DNA of 64,000 nt, taken from contig NC_019974.1 of NCBI RefSeq assembly GCF_000328685.1, forward strand, positions 124,001-188,000. The letters are read 5' to 3'. Within the stretch, counting starts at the first letter, position 1. Every line of letters starts with the position of its first letter. The DNA is from Natronococcus occultus SP4. GTDB lineage: Archaea; Halobacteriota; Halobacteria; Halobacteriales; Natrialbaceae. This document shows, in pieces, positions 7,919 to 16,628 of this stretch. The notes beneath the pieces are model-generated. The model was not told the origin of the DNA, searched no databases, and saw only the letters and a list, made by a program, of their open reading frames with translations. A program made the position numbers and the translations under genes.

Positions 7919-9010
7919 TCAAACGCCGCCCTCTTCGAACCGGAAGGTCCCGTCCCGCTGGACGACCTCGCCGTCGATCTCGATGCGGGAGTCCTCGCTC
8001 ATGTCGACGATCATGTCGACGTGGACGGCCGACTCGTTGGCCTCGTTGTCCTCACCGACCGTGTCGTCGTAAGCCCGGCCGACCGCCATGTGGACCGTAT
8101 CGCCCATCTTCTCGTCGAACAGCATGTTGTACGTAAACCGGTCGATGTCGCGGTTCATCCCGATCCCCAGCTCGCCCAGCCGTCGGGCGCCGTCGTCGGT
8201 CTCGAGGACGTTGGTCAGGACGTCCTCGTTTTTCGCTGCCGAGTGGGAGACGACCTCGCCGTCCTCGAACTCCAGATAGACATCGGTGATCTCCCGGCCC
8301 TGGTGGTACAGCGGCATATCGAACAGCACCTCGCCCTCGACGGAGTCGGGCTGGGGTGCGGTGAAGACCTCGCCGCCGGGGAGGTTGTGCTCGCCGTGGT
8401 CGTTGATCGTCGGGTTGCCGTCGATCGACATCGTGACGTCGGTCGTCTCGCCGCTGACGATGCGGATCTCCTCGCCGGCGTCCATCAGTTCGACCATGTT
8501 TTCCTGGTGGTCGCGCTGGGCCTCCCAGTCCTTGTTGACGGCGTCCCAGACGAACCCCTCGTAGGCCTCGGTGCTCATCTCGGCGAGCTGGGCGTTCGCG
8601 GGTGCGGGGAACTGCGTGAGACACCATCGGGTCGACAGACGCTCCTCGAGGATCGGCTGGTGGGCCTGTCGGTGGGCCGCCTGCGTCTCGGGGTCGACGT
8701 CGCTGGTCTGGGTGACGTTGTCGCTGGCTCGAATCGCGATGTAGACGTCGGTGTTTTCGATGAGCGCGAGCTCGTGGTCGGGCGTCTCGAACTCGTCGTC
8801 CGACGCGCGAAGATAGGCCCGTTGCTGGCGTTTTCCGGTTCGCTGGCTGGTCGTCACGGGATTGGCGCCGCGGTCGCCGATCACCTCGTGGAGGGCGACA
8901 GCGAGGTCCTCGGCGACGGGGTGGGCGTCGACGACGACGTTGTCCCCTTCCTGGAGATCGACGGAGTGGTTCGCGATGATCTCGGCGTGTTCGCGGATGC
9001 GCGGGTCCAT
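7919..9010 (-). CDS. M29-family aminopeptidase
   Basis: A 363-residue metalloaminopeptidase of family M29 (aminopeptidase T / AmpS), expected to remove N-terminal residues from peptides in the cytoplasm with two divalent metals. Ligand-bearing segments are recognisable: Glu in LPGGEVF, Glu in LGELGIGMN, His in DTVHMAVG and His/Asp in AVHVDMIVDM. Length matches the family. The start MDPRIREHAEIIANHSV at 9010 is chosen because the alternative upstream extension runs into the next gene. A second, more divergent relative is at 62646-63593. Confidence 0.92.
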   Translation of the reverse strand: MDPRIREHAEIIANHSVDLQEGDNVVVDAHPVAEDLAVALHEVIGDRGANPVTTSQRTGKRQQRAYLRASDDEFETPDHELALIENTDVYIAIRASDNVTQTSDVDPETQAAHRQAHQPILEERLSTRWCLTQFPAPANAQLAEMSTEAYEGFVWDAVNKDWEAQRDHQENMVELMDAGEEIRIVSGETTDVTMSIDGNPTINDHGEHNLPGGEVFTAPQPDSVEGEVLFDMPLYHQGREITDVYLEFEDGEVVSHSAAKNEDVLTNVLETDDGARRLGELGIGMNRDIDRFTYNMLFDEKMGDTVHMAVGRAYDDTVGEDNEANESAVHVDMIVDMSEDSRIEIDGEVVQRDGTFRFEEGGV

Positions 9011-9068
9011 GTGACACAGTGTTGCCACGCGGGCAATACCGTTTTCGAATCGAAATCCCCGACGGCGC

Positions 9069-9266
9069 TCAGTCGCCGCGGTTCGCCAGGAAGACGCCGA
9101 GGTAGATCGAGACGATCGCACAGCCGACACCGGCCAGAAACGCGATCGTGAACGGCGATTCGAGGGAAAACGCCACCCGGTTTCCTGTCGTCCAGCCGAC
9201 GAACCCGGTTACGACGAGGACGACGGCGGCGAGCCGAAGGGCAGTGATGAGCTGTCTGGCGATCAC
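9069..9266 (-). CDS. Small two-helix membrane protein
   Basis: A 65-residue protein from a GTG start at 9266. It has two predicted membrane helices, around residues 8-22 (LAAVVLVVTGFVGW) and 36-60 (IAFLAGVGCAIVSIYLGVFLA). A minus-strand AAAGTATG near 9293-9300, about 28-30 bases upstream, fits a leaderless transcript from this GTG; no ATG is available near it. The gene precedes the M29 aminopeptidase gene in the same direction and could be cotranscribed. Family and function are unknown. Confidence 0.65.
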   Translation of the reverse strand: MIARQLITALRLAAVVLVVTGFVGWTTGNRVAFSLESPFTIAFLAGVGCAIVSIYLGVFLANRGD

Positions 9267-9367
9267 ACCAAACAGTTCTCGGCCGCTGGTACATACTTTA
9301 TCACCAGCCCCGGCAGGATCGTCCCGAGAACGGCGGCTATTTGATTGCCCGTCGGCTACCGGGGTCC

Positions 9368-10396
9368 ATGATCGATCTGCGCTCGGATACCGTGACGAAG
9401 CCCGACGACGAGATGCGAGCGGCCGCCGCTGCGGCCGAGGTCGGGGACGACGTCTACGGCGAGGACCCGACGGTGAACGACCTCGAGGCTCGTGCGGCCG
9501 AACGGGTCGGCATGGAGGCCGCCCTGTACGTGCCGACCGGGACGATGGGGAACCAGATCGCCGCGCGAGTGCACACCGAGCGGGGCCAGGAGGTGCTGGC
9601 GGACCGCAAGAGCCACGTCGTGAAGTACGAACTCGGCGGCTTCGCCCAGCTCGCGGGACTGCAGGTACGGATGCTCGACGCCGATCCGCGAGGCGTGCCG
9701 ACGCCTGCGGAGATCGACGCGAGCTACGTCGAGGAGGACCTGCACCGTCCGGGAACGGGACTCCTCTGTCTCGAGAACACCCACAACGCCCGCGGCGGGC
9801 TCGCGATCGCCCCCGAGAAGATCGACGCCGCGGCCGACGCCGCACACGATCGCGGGGTTCCGGTCCACGTCGACGGCGCGCGGCTGTTCAACGCCGCGAC
9901 GGCGCTTGAGGTCCCCGTCGCCGACCTTACCGACCCCATCGACTCGGTCATGTTCTGTCTCTCGAAGGGTCTTGGTGCCCCCGTCGGCTCGATGCTCGCG
10001 GGCTCCGCGGAGTTTATCGAGCGGGCCCGCCGCGTGCGCAAACTGTTCGGCGGCGGGATGCGCCAGGCCGGAATCGTCGCCGCGCCGGGGCTGCGGGCCC
10101 TCGAGAACGTCCAGGATCTCGAGACGGATCACGAGAACGCGCGCCTGCTGGCCGCGGGACTCGCGGAGATCGACGGCCTCGACGTCCGGGAGCCCGAAAC
10201 CAACATCGTCCTCGTCGACGTCTCGGGACTGGGGCTAACCAGCGAGGACGTCCTCGATCGGCTCGAGGACCGCGGAGTCAGGGCGTCGGCGTTCGGCGAG
10301 ACGACGCTGCGGCTCTGTACCCACCGCTGTGTCTCGCGGGATGAGGTCGACCGGGCGGTCGAACTGGCAGCCGAGGGACTCTCTAGTAACGACTGA
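9368..10396 (+). CDS. ltaE: Low-specificity L-threonine aldolase
   Basis: A 342-residue PLP enzyme of fold type I that cleaves threonine or allo-threonine to glycine and acetaldehyde. The N-terminus MIDLRSDTVTKP is diagnostic. HVDGARLFNAA carries the cofactor-contacting Asp, and FCLSKGLGAPVG contains the Schiff-base lysine (Lys200). Length matches bacterial and archaeal LtaE. The ATG at 9368 aligns with the family; the open frame nine codons upstream does not. Cytoplasmic; likely supplies or recycles glycine. Confidence 0.93.
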   Translation: MIDLRSDTVTKPDDEMRAAAAAAEVGDDVYGEDPTVNDLEARAAERVGMEAALYVPTGTMGNQIAARVHTERGQEVLADRKSHVVKYELGGFAQLAGLQVRMLDADPRGVPTPAEIDASYVEEDLHRPGTGLLCLENTHNARGGLAIAPEKIDAAADAAHDRGVPVHVDGARLFNAATALEVPVADLTDPIDSVMFCLSKGLGAPVGSMLAGSAEFIERARRVRKLFGGGMRQAGIVAAPGLRALENVQDLETDHENARLLAAGLAEIDGLDVREPETNIVLVDVSGLGLTSEDVLDRLEDRGVRASAFGETTLRLCTHRCVSRDEVDRAVELAAEGLSSND

Positions 10397-10464
10397 AGCT
10401 GTTTCTACCGGATCTCAAAGTGTCGTGCGACTCGGTGTGCACTGACTTCCAGTGGCGATTACAG

Positions 10465-10596
10465 TTAGCGCCCCTCCATCCCGTCGCGGAACTCGAGGAT
10501 CGTTCGCCGCAACAGGAGGTAGGTAAAGAAGATCAGCGCGAGCAGGATCAGGACGATCACAATGATAACCGGATCGTCGGGAAGGAAGCTAGTCAT
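10465..10596 (-). CDS. 43-residue single-span membrane protein
   Basis: A short gene encoding a 43-residue protein. After MTSFLPDDP comes one strong membrane helix (VIIVIVLILLALIFFTYLLL), then a basic-acidic tail RRTILEFRDGMEGR. The positive residues after the helix suggest the C-terminus faces the cytoplasm. Composition and the clean start and stop make it a plausible small protein. It is convergent with ltaE. Its family was not recognised. Confidence 0.65.
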   Translation of the reverse strand: MTSFLPDDPVIIVIVLILLALIFFTYLLLRRTILEFRDGMEGR

Positions 10597-10873
10597 ACCC
10601 GAGCGGTACAGCGCGGGCCCGCAAAATCGTTTCGACGTTTTGTTTCCTACACTCTCCCCGTGTAACCCGTCTGGGTGAAATCGATCTTTCAGCTTGCCGG
10701 GCGTATATTACGCGTCGACGCGTAGTTCGAGTCGGCCTCGGCGATCGTCTGCCCGTCGACCGGGGCCGTACGGGACTCGGGCGTCGGCTCGCTGGACCGA
10801 CGGCCGGGTGCGCCGGGACCGCGACCGACTCCCGCTGGCGCCGATCGCTTCGTCGCGGTCCTCACTTCCGTTT
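10597..10873 (+). other. Intergenic region, no supported gene
   Basis: These 277 bases lie between the small membrane protein gene and the phosphodiesterase gene. A 62-codon minus-strand frame (10689-10877) overlaps the phosphodiesterase stop by ATGA, but it is rich in Pro, Arg and Ser and lacks any recognisable feature, so it is not called. Confidence 0.4.
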
Positions 10874-11389
10874 TCACCTCGTCATCCGGACGCTAATCGT
10901 CTCGAGGACGGCCCCGTCTGGCTGGCAGAGCTCGCCGACCAGTTCGTCGCCGTCGCGCTCGAGGACGGCAAAGCCCGGCCGATTGCCACGGGGCTGGGCG
11001 TGGCTGCCGGGGTTCAACAGAACCACGTCGTCGGTTTCGACGACGGTCGGTCGATGGGTGTGTCCCGAGACGACGACGTCGGCGTCCCGCGAGCGGCCGA
11101 ACATCGCCAGCCCGGTCGCGCCACCCTCGCGGCGGTGGGTGACCGCGAAGCGAGCGCCGTCGGCCTCGACGACGCGGGCAGTGGGCAGCCGTTCCCGAAC
11201 CGTCGCGCTGTCGGCGTTGCCGTGGACGGCGAGCAGCCGGTCGCACTCCCTATGAAACGCCTCCAGCGCCGCCGTACTGGTGAAATCGCCGGCGTGGATC
11301 ACGGTGTTGGCCGATCGGGCTGCCTCGAGGGCCTCACCGGTGAGTTCGTGGCCGTCGTTGCTGTGAGTGTCCGAGAAGATCGCGATCAT
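10874..11389 (-). CDS. YfcE/MJ0936-type metallophosphodiesterase
   Basis: A 171-residue calcineurin-like phosphoesterase. All metal motifs are present: SDTHSN at 6-11, GDF near 34, GNAD near 57 and GHTHRP near 109. Small archaeal relatives hydrolyse phosphodiesters with two Mn or Ni ions; the in vivo substrate is not known. Length and start are typical. The gene stands alone, 80 bases from the next minus-strand gene. Confidence 0.92.
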   Translation of the reverse strand: MIAIFSDTHSNDGHELTGEALEAARSANTVIHAGDFTSTAALEAFHRECDRLLAVHGNADSATVRERLPTARVVEADGARFAVTHRREGGATGLAMFGRSRDADVVVSGHTHRPTVVETDDVVLLNPGSHAQPRGNRPGFAVLERDGDELVGELCQPDGAVLETISVRMTR

Positions 11390-11469
11390 AGGGCGGATTC
11401 GGAGAGCGAGGGTAACGTGGGTTTCGACTGCGCGTGCCGCGCGAGCACGCCGATTCGTGGGGTCGACGA

Positions 11470-11883
11470 TCAGACCCCGCCCGCGCTCTCCTCGGTCGAT
11501 TCATAGACCGCCACGATCGTCGACCCCGGCGGCCGATCGCCCAGCGTCGCCGACACCGTCGTCTCCTCGAGGTCGACCGTCGACTCGAGTCGCACCCAGC
11601 CGTCCTCGGTCTCGACGCTGATCGCGACATCGGTCGGACTCGCGCCGGGCGGCAGCGCCGACGGGTCGTAGCCGAGTTCGATCCGGAACGCGTCGACGGC
11701 CCGCAGCTCCTCGAGGCCGACGAGTTCGACCGAATCCGCAAGCGCGGTCGCCGTCGGATCCCGGCTGCTGCGCTCGAGGCCGACCGCGTCAGGAACCACG
11801 CCCGCGACGATCTCGGCACGGGCACCCGCACGGTCGAGTGTTAACTCCACGACGTCACCGGAATCGTAACCGGGAATGGCCAT
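11470..11883 (-). CDS. Conserved-looking haloarchaeal protein, unknown
   Basis: A 137-residue acidic protein starting MAIPGYDSGDVVEL at 11883. A minus-strand CATACTAC near 11906-11913 lies about 27 bases before this ATG and supports it over the 50-codon longer frame. The protein looks all-beta with many Val/Thr strands (VAISVETEDGWVRLEST, TTVSATLG). There is no signal peptide, Cys or membrane helix. No family is recognised. It is divergent from the helicase gene. Confidence 0.65.
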   Translation of the reverse strand: MAIPGYDSGDVVELTLDRAGARAEIVAGVVPDAVGLERSSRDPTATALADSVELVGLEELRAVDAFRIELGYDPSALPPGASPTDVAISVETEDGWVRLESTVDLEETTVSATLGDRPPGSTIVAVYESTEESAGGV

Positions 11884-12041
11884 ACCCGAAGATTTGGCCT
11901 CGAGTAGTATGTCGCTGTAGCGCGCGTACGCCGGGCCGTGAGTGTGATCGCCACGGAATCGGGAGGCCCGCGTCCCGCGATTCCGAAACGGAACCGGTGC
12001 GGAGACGAATCCTTTTATCGTAGCGGGAACCACTCACTACC

Positions 12042-14219
12042 GTGTCCGAGACAGCCGGGTACATGCGATTCTTCCCGTACGAGCAACCCTACGAGAACCA
12101 GCGTGAGGCGATGGACCGCATCTACAACGCGCTGGTTCGGGACCAGGACGTGCTGTTCGAAGGGGCCTGCGGGACCGGCAAGACGCTCTCGTCGCTGGTT
12201 CCAGCCCTGGAGGTCGCCCGCGAGCAGGACAAGACGGTCGTCATCACGACCAACGTCCACCAGCAGATGCGCCAGTTCGTCGCCGAAGCCCGGGCGATCA
12301 CCCGCGAGGAGTCGCTCCGTGCGGTCGTTTTCAAGGGGAAGGGGTCGATGTGTCACATCGACGTCGGCTACGAGGAGTGCCAGACCCTGCGGGACAACAC
12401 CCGGGCCGTGGTCGACGCCGAGCGCGACCGCGAACAGTTAGAGCGGCGCCAGCGGGAGCTGCTCGCCGAGAGCCAGGAAGGCAGTGACGGTGGCTCGGCC
12501 GCGGACGCCCGCAGCGCCGTCATGGACGAGCTCGAGTCGATCGAGGACCGTCTCGAGGACCTCGAGGAGAAGAACGTCTGTGACTACTACCGGAACAACC
12601 TCACGCAGGATACCGACGACTTCTTCGCCTGGCTGTTCGACGACGTCCGCACGCCCGACGAGATCTACGAGTACGCCGAACAGCGGGAGTTCTGTGGCTA
12701 CGAACTCCTGAAGGAGGGGATCGAGGGGGTCGATCTGGTCGTCTGTAACTACCACCACCTGCTGGATTCGACGATCCGCGAGCAGTTCTTCCGGTGGCTC
12801 GGCCGCGATCCCGAGGACGTGATCGCCGTCTTCGACGAGGCTCACAACGTCGAGGACGCCGCCCGCGAGCACGCGACCCGAACCTGCTCGGAGCGGACCT
12901 TCGATTCGGCGCTCGACGAGCTCGCCGACAGCGACGATCCCCGGGCCGAGGACGCGACCAACGTCCTCTCGGCGTTTCACCGCGCGCTGGTCGAGACCTA
13001 CGAGGACTCCTTCGGGTTCGGCGAGCGCGAACGGATCGGTGAAGGCTGGGAGGACGTCCCGATCGCGAACGAGGATCGACGCGACGAGCTCACCCTCGAG
13101 TTCCTGCAGCGCTATTCGGGGCAGGGGATCGACGACGACCTCGAGGCCGCGATGGCGCTGGGCCAGGAGCTCGACGAGGAGTACGAGGAGGCCTACCGGG
13201 AGGGCGAGACGGCTACCCGGACGGAGTGTCAGACGTTGCAGGCGGCGGGCTTCGTCAGCGCGTGGATGGACGAGGGAACCAAGGAGGGACTGTACCCGGT
13301 GGTCTCGGTGACGCGGGACGCCGGCACCGACGAGATCTACGGGCGCGCGGAGCTGTACACCTGTCTCCCCCGTCAGGTCACCGGACGGCTGTTCGAGGAG
13401 GTCTCGGCGACGATCCTGATGAGCGCGACGCTCCAGCCCTTCGACGTCACCGAGGACGTCCTGGGGCTCGAGGACCCGATCACGATGGCCTACGGGCTCG
13501 AGTTCCCCGAGGAACACCGCCGGACCTACGCCGTCGAGACGCCGCCGCTGTTCTCCTCGGACCGGGACGACCCCGACGTCCAGGAGACCGTCGCCGACGC
13601 GCTCGACGACGCGATCCGGATGACCGCCGGTAACACGCTTGCCTTCTTCCCGAACTACGGCGAGGCGAGCCGCTACGCGGAGCGACTCGAGCGCCGCGGG
13701 TCGGCGACGGTCTATCTCGACGAGCCGGGCGTCGCCGTCGAGGAGCTCCGCCAGGAGTTCGTTGCGGACGACGACGGCGTCCTCTGTACCTCGCTGTGGG
13801 GCACCCTCGCGGAGGGAGTGAGCTTCGACGGCGACGACGCTCGGACGGTGCTCGTCGTCGGCGTTCCCTACCCCCATCTCGACGACCGGACCGAGGCAGT
13901 CCAGGAAGCCTACGACGCCGCCTTCGAGGGGACCGACACCGGCTGGCGCTACGCCGTCGAGATTCCGACGGTCCGCAAGACCCGCCAGGCGCTCGGTCGC
14001 GTGCTTCGCTCGCCGGAGGATATCGCGGTGCGTGCGCTGCTGGATCGGCGCTACTCGAAGGACGCGAAGTCCGACCTGGGCAAGTACAGCGTCAACGGAA
14101 CGTTCCCCCACGAGGAGCGCGAGGAGCTACTCGATATCGAGCCCTCGAAGCTCAAGTTCGCGATGCGGAACTTCTACGGCGATCACGGCGCCTACGAGGG
14201 GGATCCGCCGGCGCCCTGA
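12042..14219 (+). CDS. XPD/Rad3-like Fe-S DNA helicase
   Basis: A 725-residue superfamily 2 helicase of the XPD/DinG group. Walker A is GACGTGKT (41-48) and the DEAH box is at 265-268. Four cysteines (C104, C113, C180, C218) sit where the family binds a 4Fe-4S cluster. C-terminal motifs include TSLWGTLAEGVSFDG and the motif VI region QALGRVLRSPED. It should unwind DNA 5'-3' in repair; in archaea XPD is not part of a TFIIH complex. The start is a GTG at 12042, with an in-frame ATG at 12063 as alternative. The stop abuts the stop of the convergent lipoprotein gene. Confidence 0.93.
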   Translation: MSETAGYMRFFPYEQPYENQREAMDRIYNALVRDQDVLFEGACGTGKTLSSLVPALEVAREQDKTVVITTNVHQQMRQFVAEARAITREESLRAVVFKGKGSMCHIDVGYEECQTLRDNTRAVVDAERDREQLERRQRELLAESQEGSDGGSAADARSAVMDELESIEDRLEDLEEKNVCDYYRNNLTQDTDDFFAWLFDDVRTPDEIYEYAEQREFCGYELLKEGIEGVDLVVCNYHHLLDSTIREQFFRWLGRDPEDVIAVFDEAHNVEDAAREHATRTCSERTFDSALDELADSDDPRAEDATNVLSAFHRALVETYEDSFGFGERERIGEGWEDVPIANEDRRDELTLEFLQRYSGQGIDDDLEAAMALGQELDEEYEEAYREGETATRTECQTLQAAGFVSAWMDEGTKEGLYPVVSVTRDAGTDEIYGRAELYTCLPRQVTGRLFEEVSATILMSATLQPFDVTEDVLGLEDPITMAYGLEFPEEHRRTYAVETPPLFSSDRDDPDVQETVADALDDAIRMTAGNTLAFFPNYGEASRYAERLERRGSATVYLDEPGVAVEELRQEFVADDDGVLCTSLWGTLAEGVSFDGDDARTVLVVGVPYPHLDDRTEAVQEAYDAAFEGTDTGWRYAVEIPTVRKTRQALGRVLRSPEDIAVRALLDRRYSKDAKSDLGKYSVNGTFPHEEREELLDIEPSKLKFAMRNFYGDHGAYEGDPPAP

Positions 14220-14564
14220 CTACCGCTTCTCGAGTGTCACGTGAGCGGCGCCGTTGGTCACGGTGACGACGTGGTCACCGCTCTCCTCGATCGTAACGTC
14301 GAAGCTCCCGGTGTCCGAGACCGACCGGGCCTCGAGCGGTCCCTCGCCGATCTTCGCGACCTGAACGCTGACCGCGTCCCCGTTCTCGACCCGTTCGACG
14401 TCGATCTCGGCCACGAACTTCTCGCCTTCCTCGGCGCTGAACTCCGCGGTGTGTTCGTCCTCGAGGGTCTCGTCGACCCCGTCCTCGCCGAACAGATCGC
14501 CGGCGGCAGAACAGCCCGCAAGCGGGACGGCGAGTGTGGCTCCGAGCAGTGATCGTCGGTGCAT
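14220..14564 (-). CDS. Small Tat lipoprotein, unknown function
   Basis: A 114-residue lipoprotein. The signal MHRRSLLGATLAVPLAGC has a twin arginine and a lipobox ending at Cys18. The mature part is acidic and beta-rich (TAEFSAEEGEKFVAEIDVE, DHVVTVTNGAAHVTL), resembling small immunoglobulin-like or PPC-like extracellular domains, though no family is certain. It is convergent with the helicase gene with no intervening base. Confidence 0.75.
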   Translation of the reverse strand: MHRRSLLGATLAVPLAGCSAAGDLFGEDGVDETLEDEHTAEFSAEEGEKFVAEIDVERVENGDAVSVQVAKIGEGPLEARSVSDTGSFDVTIEESGDHVVTVTNGAAHVTLEKR

Positions 14565-14625
14565 GCTCTACTACCTACGTATCGGATTATATGAGTTTTC
14601 TGGATGTGGAAACGTTCGGAACGTC

Positions 14626-15126
14626 TCACGCCGGGAGCGCGACCCGACTCACCGGCAACCCGTCGGATTCGGCCCGGAACTCGAGTTCGCCGACGGTCCA
14701 CTCGACGGGATCGATCTGGCGGTCGGCCAACCGTTTCGCGGTCGCCTCGTCCCCACCTCGAGCGAGGGTGACGTGTGGGACGTAGTCGGCGCCCTCGAGG
14801 CCCGTGACGGTTCCGAACTCCTCGGCAAGTCGGGCATGGACCGATTCGAGACCGGGACTGTCGACGACGAGGTAGACGACGGGTGCCGATCCCAGCGGGG
14901 GGTCGGCGAAGTAGTCGATTCCGGTAACGCGGGCTTCGAGCCGTGCCGTCCCCTCCAGCGCGCGGTGTGTGCGGTGCTGGAGCTGTGCGGCGTGGTCGGG
15001 CTCGCCGAGCCGTTTGAGCAGACAGGAGTGGTCCTCGCGGACGGTGTCGAACCCGACCAGTTCGGGGTAGAGGGCGGTCGCGAGCTCGCGGACGCGCCCG
15101 GGAACTGGAACGGTGACGCTGTACAC
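14626..15126 (-). CDS. 2'-5' RNA ligase-like 2H phosphoesterase
   Basis: A 166-residue protein of the 2H phosphoesterase superfamily (LigT/ThpR group). The two catalytic motifs are HSC at about 33-35 and HVTL in PHVTLARGG near 138-141. Family members open 2',3'-cyclic phosphates or ligate 2'-5' RNA ends. The start is taken as GTG at 15126 (VYSVTVPVPGRV), which begins the domain; a CATACG about 27 bases upstream on this strand could be its TATA box. Longer open frames upstream are Arg/Pro-rich and unlikely. Confidence 0.8.
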   Translation of the reverse strand: MYSVTVPVPGRVRELATALYPELVGFDTVREDHSCLLKRLGEPDHAAQLQHRTHRALEGTARLEARVTGIDYFADPPLGSAPVVYLVVDSPGLESVHARLAEEFGTVTGLEGADYVPHVTLARGGDEATAKRLADRQIDPVEWTVGELEFRAESDGLPVSRVALPA

Positions 15127-15300
15127 GTTCGCTCTGATAGGTGTGGCCGACGTATGAGTGTGGCGTTCGGGCGTCAGGCCGACAGTCCCGATCGTCCGTC
15201 GAGGACGCCGTCGCTCCCCCGTTTCCATCCATCGACCGAACGTGACACCACAAACCGCGGTCGGAAAGACCTATTTAGGCGGCTCTACCAACGTCCTGTA

Positions 15301-16392
15301 ATGGATGTGCGGGGGCTTCGAGCCCTAGTGGTGCTCGTGGTGGTTGGTTGCCTGTTCGTTCCGATGTCTGCCTCGGCCGTGGTGGCGGCCGACGGTGATG
15401 CCGGGACCCAGCAGCCGCTCCAGCAACTCGAGGACGAGGCGCTCCAGTTCGACGACGCCGAGGAGATCCACGTCGACGTCGAGATCCACGAGAACGGGTC
15501 GGCGACGTTCCAGGTCGATTACCGGTTCCCGATCAATCCCGAAAACGAGTCGATCGAGGAGTGGGAACAGCTCCAGAACGATATCGAGTCCAACCCCGAG
15601 GAGTACGTCGAACGGGAGGCCGAGGGATGGGACGACGTCCGTTCCGACGGCGAAAACGTGACCGACCGCGAGATGGAGATCTCGAACTTCACGGTGACAA
15701 CCGACGAAAGCACCGCACCGCGGGATCTGGGCCACGTGAAGTATCAGTTCGAGTGGTCGTCGTTCGCACACGTCGAACTCAATCGTATCGAAGCCGGTGA
15801 CGCGCTCTCGGAGTTTACGCTGGTCGACGACACGACGTTACAGCTCTCCTGGCCTGAGGGGTACTCGGCCTACGAAATCGATCCGGACTCCGACGACAGA
15901 GGCGAGGGATCGGTCTTCTGGGACGGCAGCGGGACCGAGTTCACCGACGACCAGCCCCGCGTCGTGTTGATCGAGGACGCCGAGTCGGCCGAGGGAACCG
16001 AATCCGAGGAGGGACCGGCGATGCCCTGGCTCGCCGCGGGAGCCGCACTCGGCGTCCTCGCGGCCGCCGGCGTTGCCGGCTGGTGGTTCCGGTACGGCCG
16101 GGAATCCGGATCGGCCGATCCAGGTTCGGACGCGCCGACGGAACCGTCCGCCTCCGCCGAGCCGACCGGCCCGCCACCGGAGTTGCTCAGCAACGAGGAA
16201 CGAGTGTTACGCCTGATCGAAGACCGCGGCGGTCGGATCAAACAACAGGAGGTGGTCTCCGAACTCGACTGGACGGAGGCCAAGACCAGCCAGGTCGTCG
16301 GCGGGCTCCGGGAGGACGACGAGATCGAGGTCTTCCGGATCGGTCGGGAGAACGTCCTCGCGCTCCCCGAGGAAGACGTCGACGAGGAGTAG
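15301..16392 (+). CDS. Membrane-anchored protein with cytoplasmic wHTH
   Basis: A 363-residue protein. A Sec-type signal (about 1-30) leads into an acidic extracellular beta domain (about 45-225). One membrane helix follows near 240-262 (PWLAAGAALGVLAAAGVAGWWF), then a Pro/Ser-rich linker and a C-terminal winged helix at about 295-350 (NEERVLRLIEDRGGRIKQQEV, SELDWTEAKTSQVVGGL). This layout, known in haloarchaea, suggests a one-component regulator that senses outside and binds DNA inside. The start ATG has CTATTTAGG about 27 bases upstream. Target genes are unknown; the next gene downstream is argG but there is no direct evidence of a link. Confidence 0.8.
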   Translation: MDVRGLRALVVLVVVGCLFVPMSASAVVAADGDAGTQQPLQQLEDEALQFDDAEEIHVDVEIHENGSATFQVDYRFPINPENESIEEWEQLQNDIESNPEEYVEREAEGWDDVRSDGENVTDREMEISNFTVTTDESTAPRDLGHVKYQFEWSSFAHVELNRIEAGDALSEFTLVDDTTLQLSWPEGYSAYEIDPDSDDRGEGSVFWDGSGTEFTDDQPRVVLIEDAESAEGTESEEGPAMPWLAAGAALGVLAAAGVAGWWFRYGRESGSADPGSDAPTEPSASAEPTGPPPELLSNEERVLRLIEDRGGRIKQQEVVSELDWTEAKTSQVVGGLREDDEIEVFRIGRENVLALPEEDVDEE

Positions 16393-16428
16393 GTCGACCG
16401 GCACAATACTTGCCCGACGAGTAGGGTT

Positions 16429-16448
16429 TAAGAGGTTCCGTCCTCTTA
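16429..16448. promoter_or_regulatory. Hairpin-forming inverted repeat upstream of argG
   Basis: TAAGAGG and CCTCTTA form a perfect 7-bp stem around TTCCGT. It lies 36 bases after the wHTH gene stop and could be a terminator-like hairpin. Its left arm overlaps GGTTTAAG, which could be a TATA box for a transcript starting near 16455. Confidence 0.4.
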
Positions 16449-16458
16449 GGATGTTCTA

Positions 16459-16545
16459 ATGAGCGGTTCCGCCGACAGATCGGTACCCCTTTTCGCTACC
16501 GCCGGAGCCGTTACGCCGCGACGACCCCGACGACCGGGCCTTTGA
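16459..16545 (+). CDS. Possible 28-residue leader peptide, Arg-rich end
   Basis: A short frame starts about 30 bases after the TATA-like GGTTTAAG (16424-16431), the leaderless spacing. It encodes MSGSADRSVPLFATAGAV and then TPRRPRRPGL, with four CGA arginine codons clustered near the end, ahead of argG. A regulatory leader peptide is conceivable, but GC-rich haloarchaeal spacer DNA often contains CGACGACC runs, and the argG promoter lies downstream. This is recorded as a weak candidate only. Confidence 0.2.
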   Translation: MSGSADRSVPLFATAGAVTPRRPRRPGL

Positions 16546-16612
16546 GCCCGCACTATACCTCACCCCCCGTCCGGACCGAATTCGATCCTCCGAAATGGCT
16601 AATTTTCAGACT

Positions 16613-16624
16613 TAGAGCGCTCTA
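16613..16624. promoter_or_regulatory. Palindrome TAGAGCGCTCTA upstream of argG
   Basis: A perfect 12-bp palindrome centred about 40 bases upstream of the argG TATA element. It lies about two helical turns (19.5 bp between centres) from the second palindrome. A candidate operator. Confidence 0.45.
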
Positions 16625-16628
16625 TAAC

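Noticed and set aside
10689-10877. 62-codon frame overlapping the phosphodiesterase stop by ATGA
   Set aside because: The overlap looks operon-like, but the product is Pro/Arg/Ser-rich without any motif; treated as chance.
12438-14111. Long minus-strand open frame of about 557 codons
   Set aside because: It is antisense to the XPD-like helicase gene and its sequence is the GC-rich mirror of that gene; no family features or promoter.
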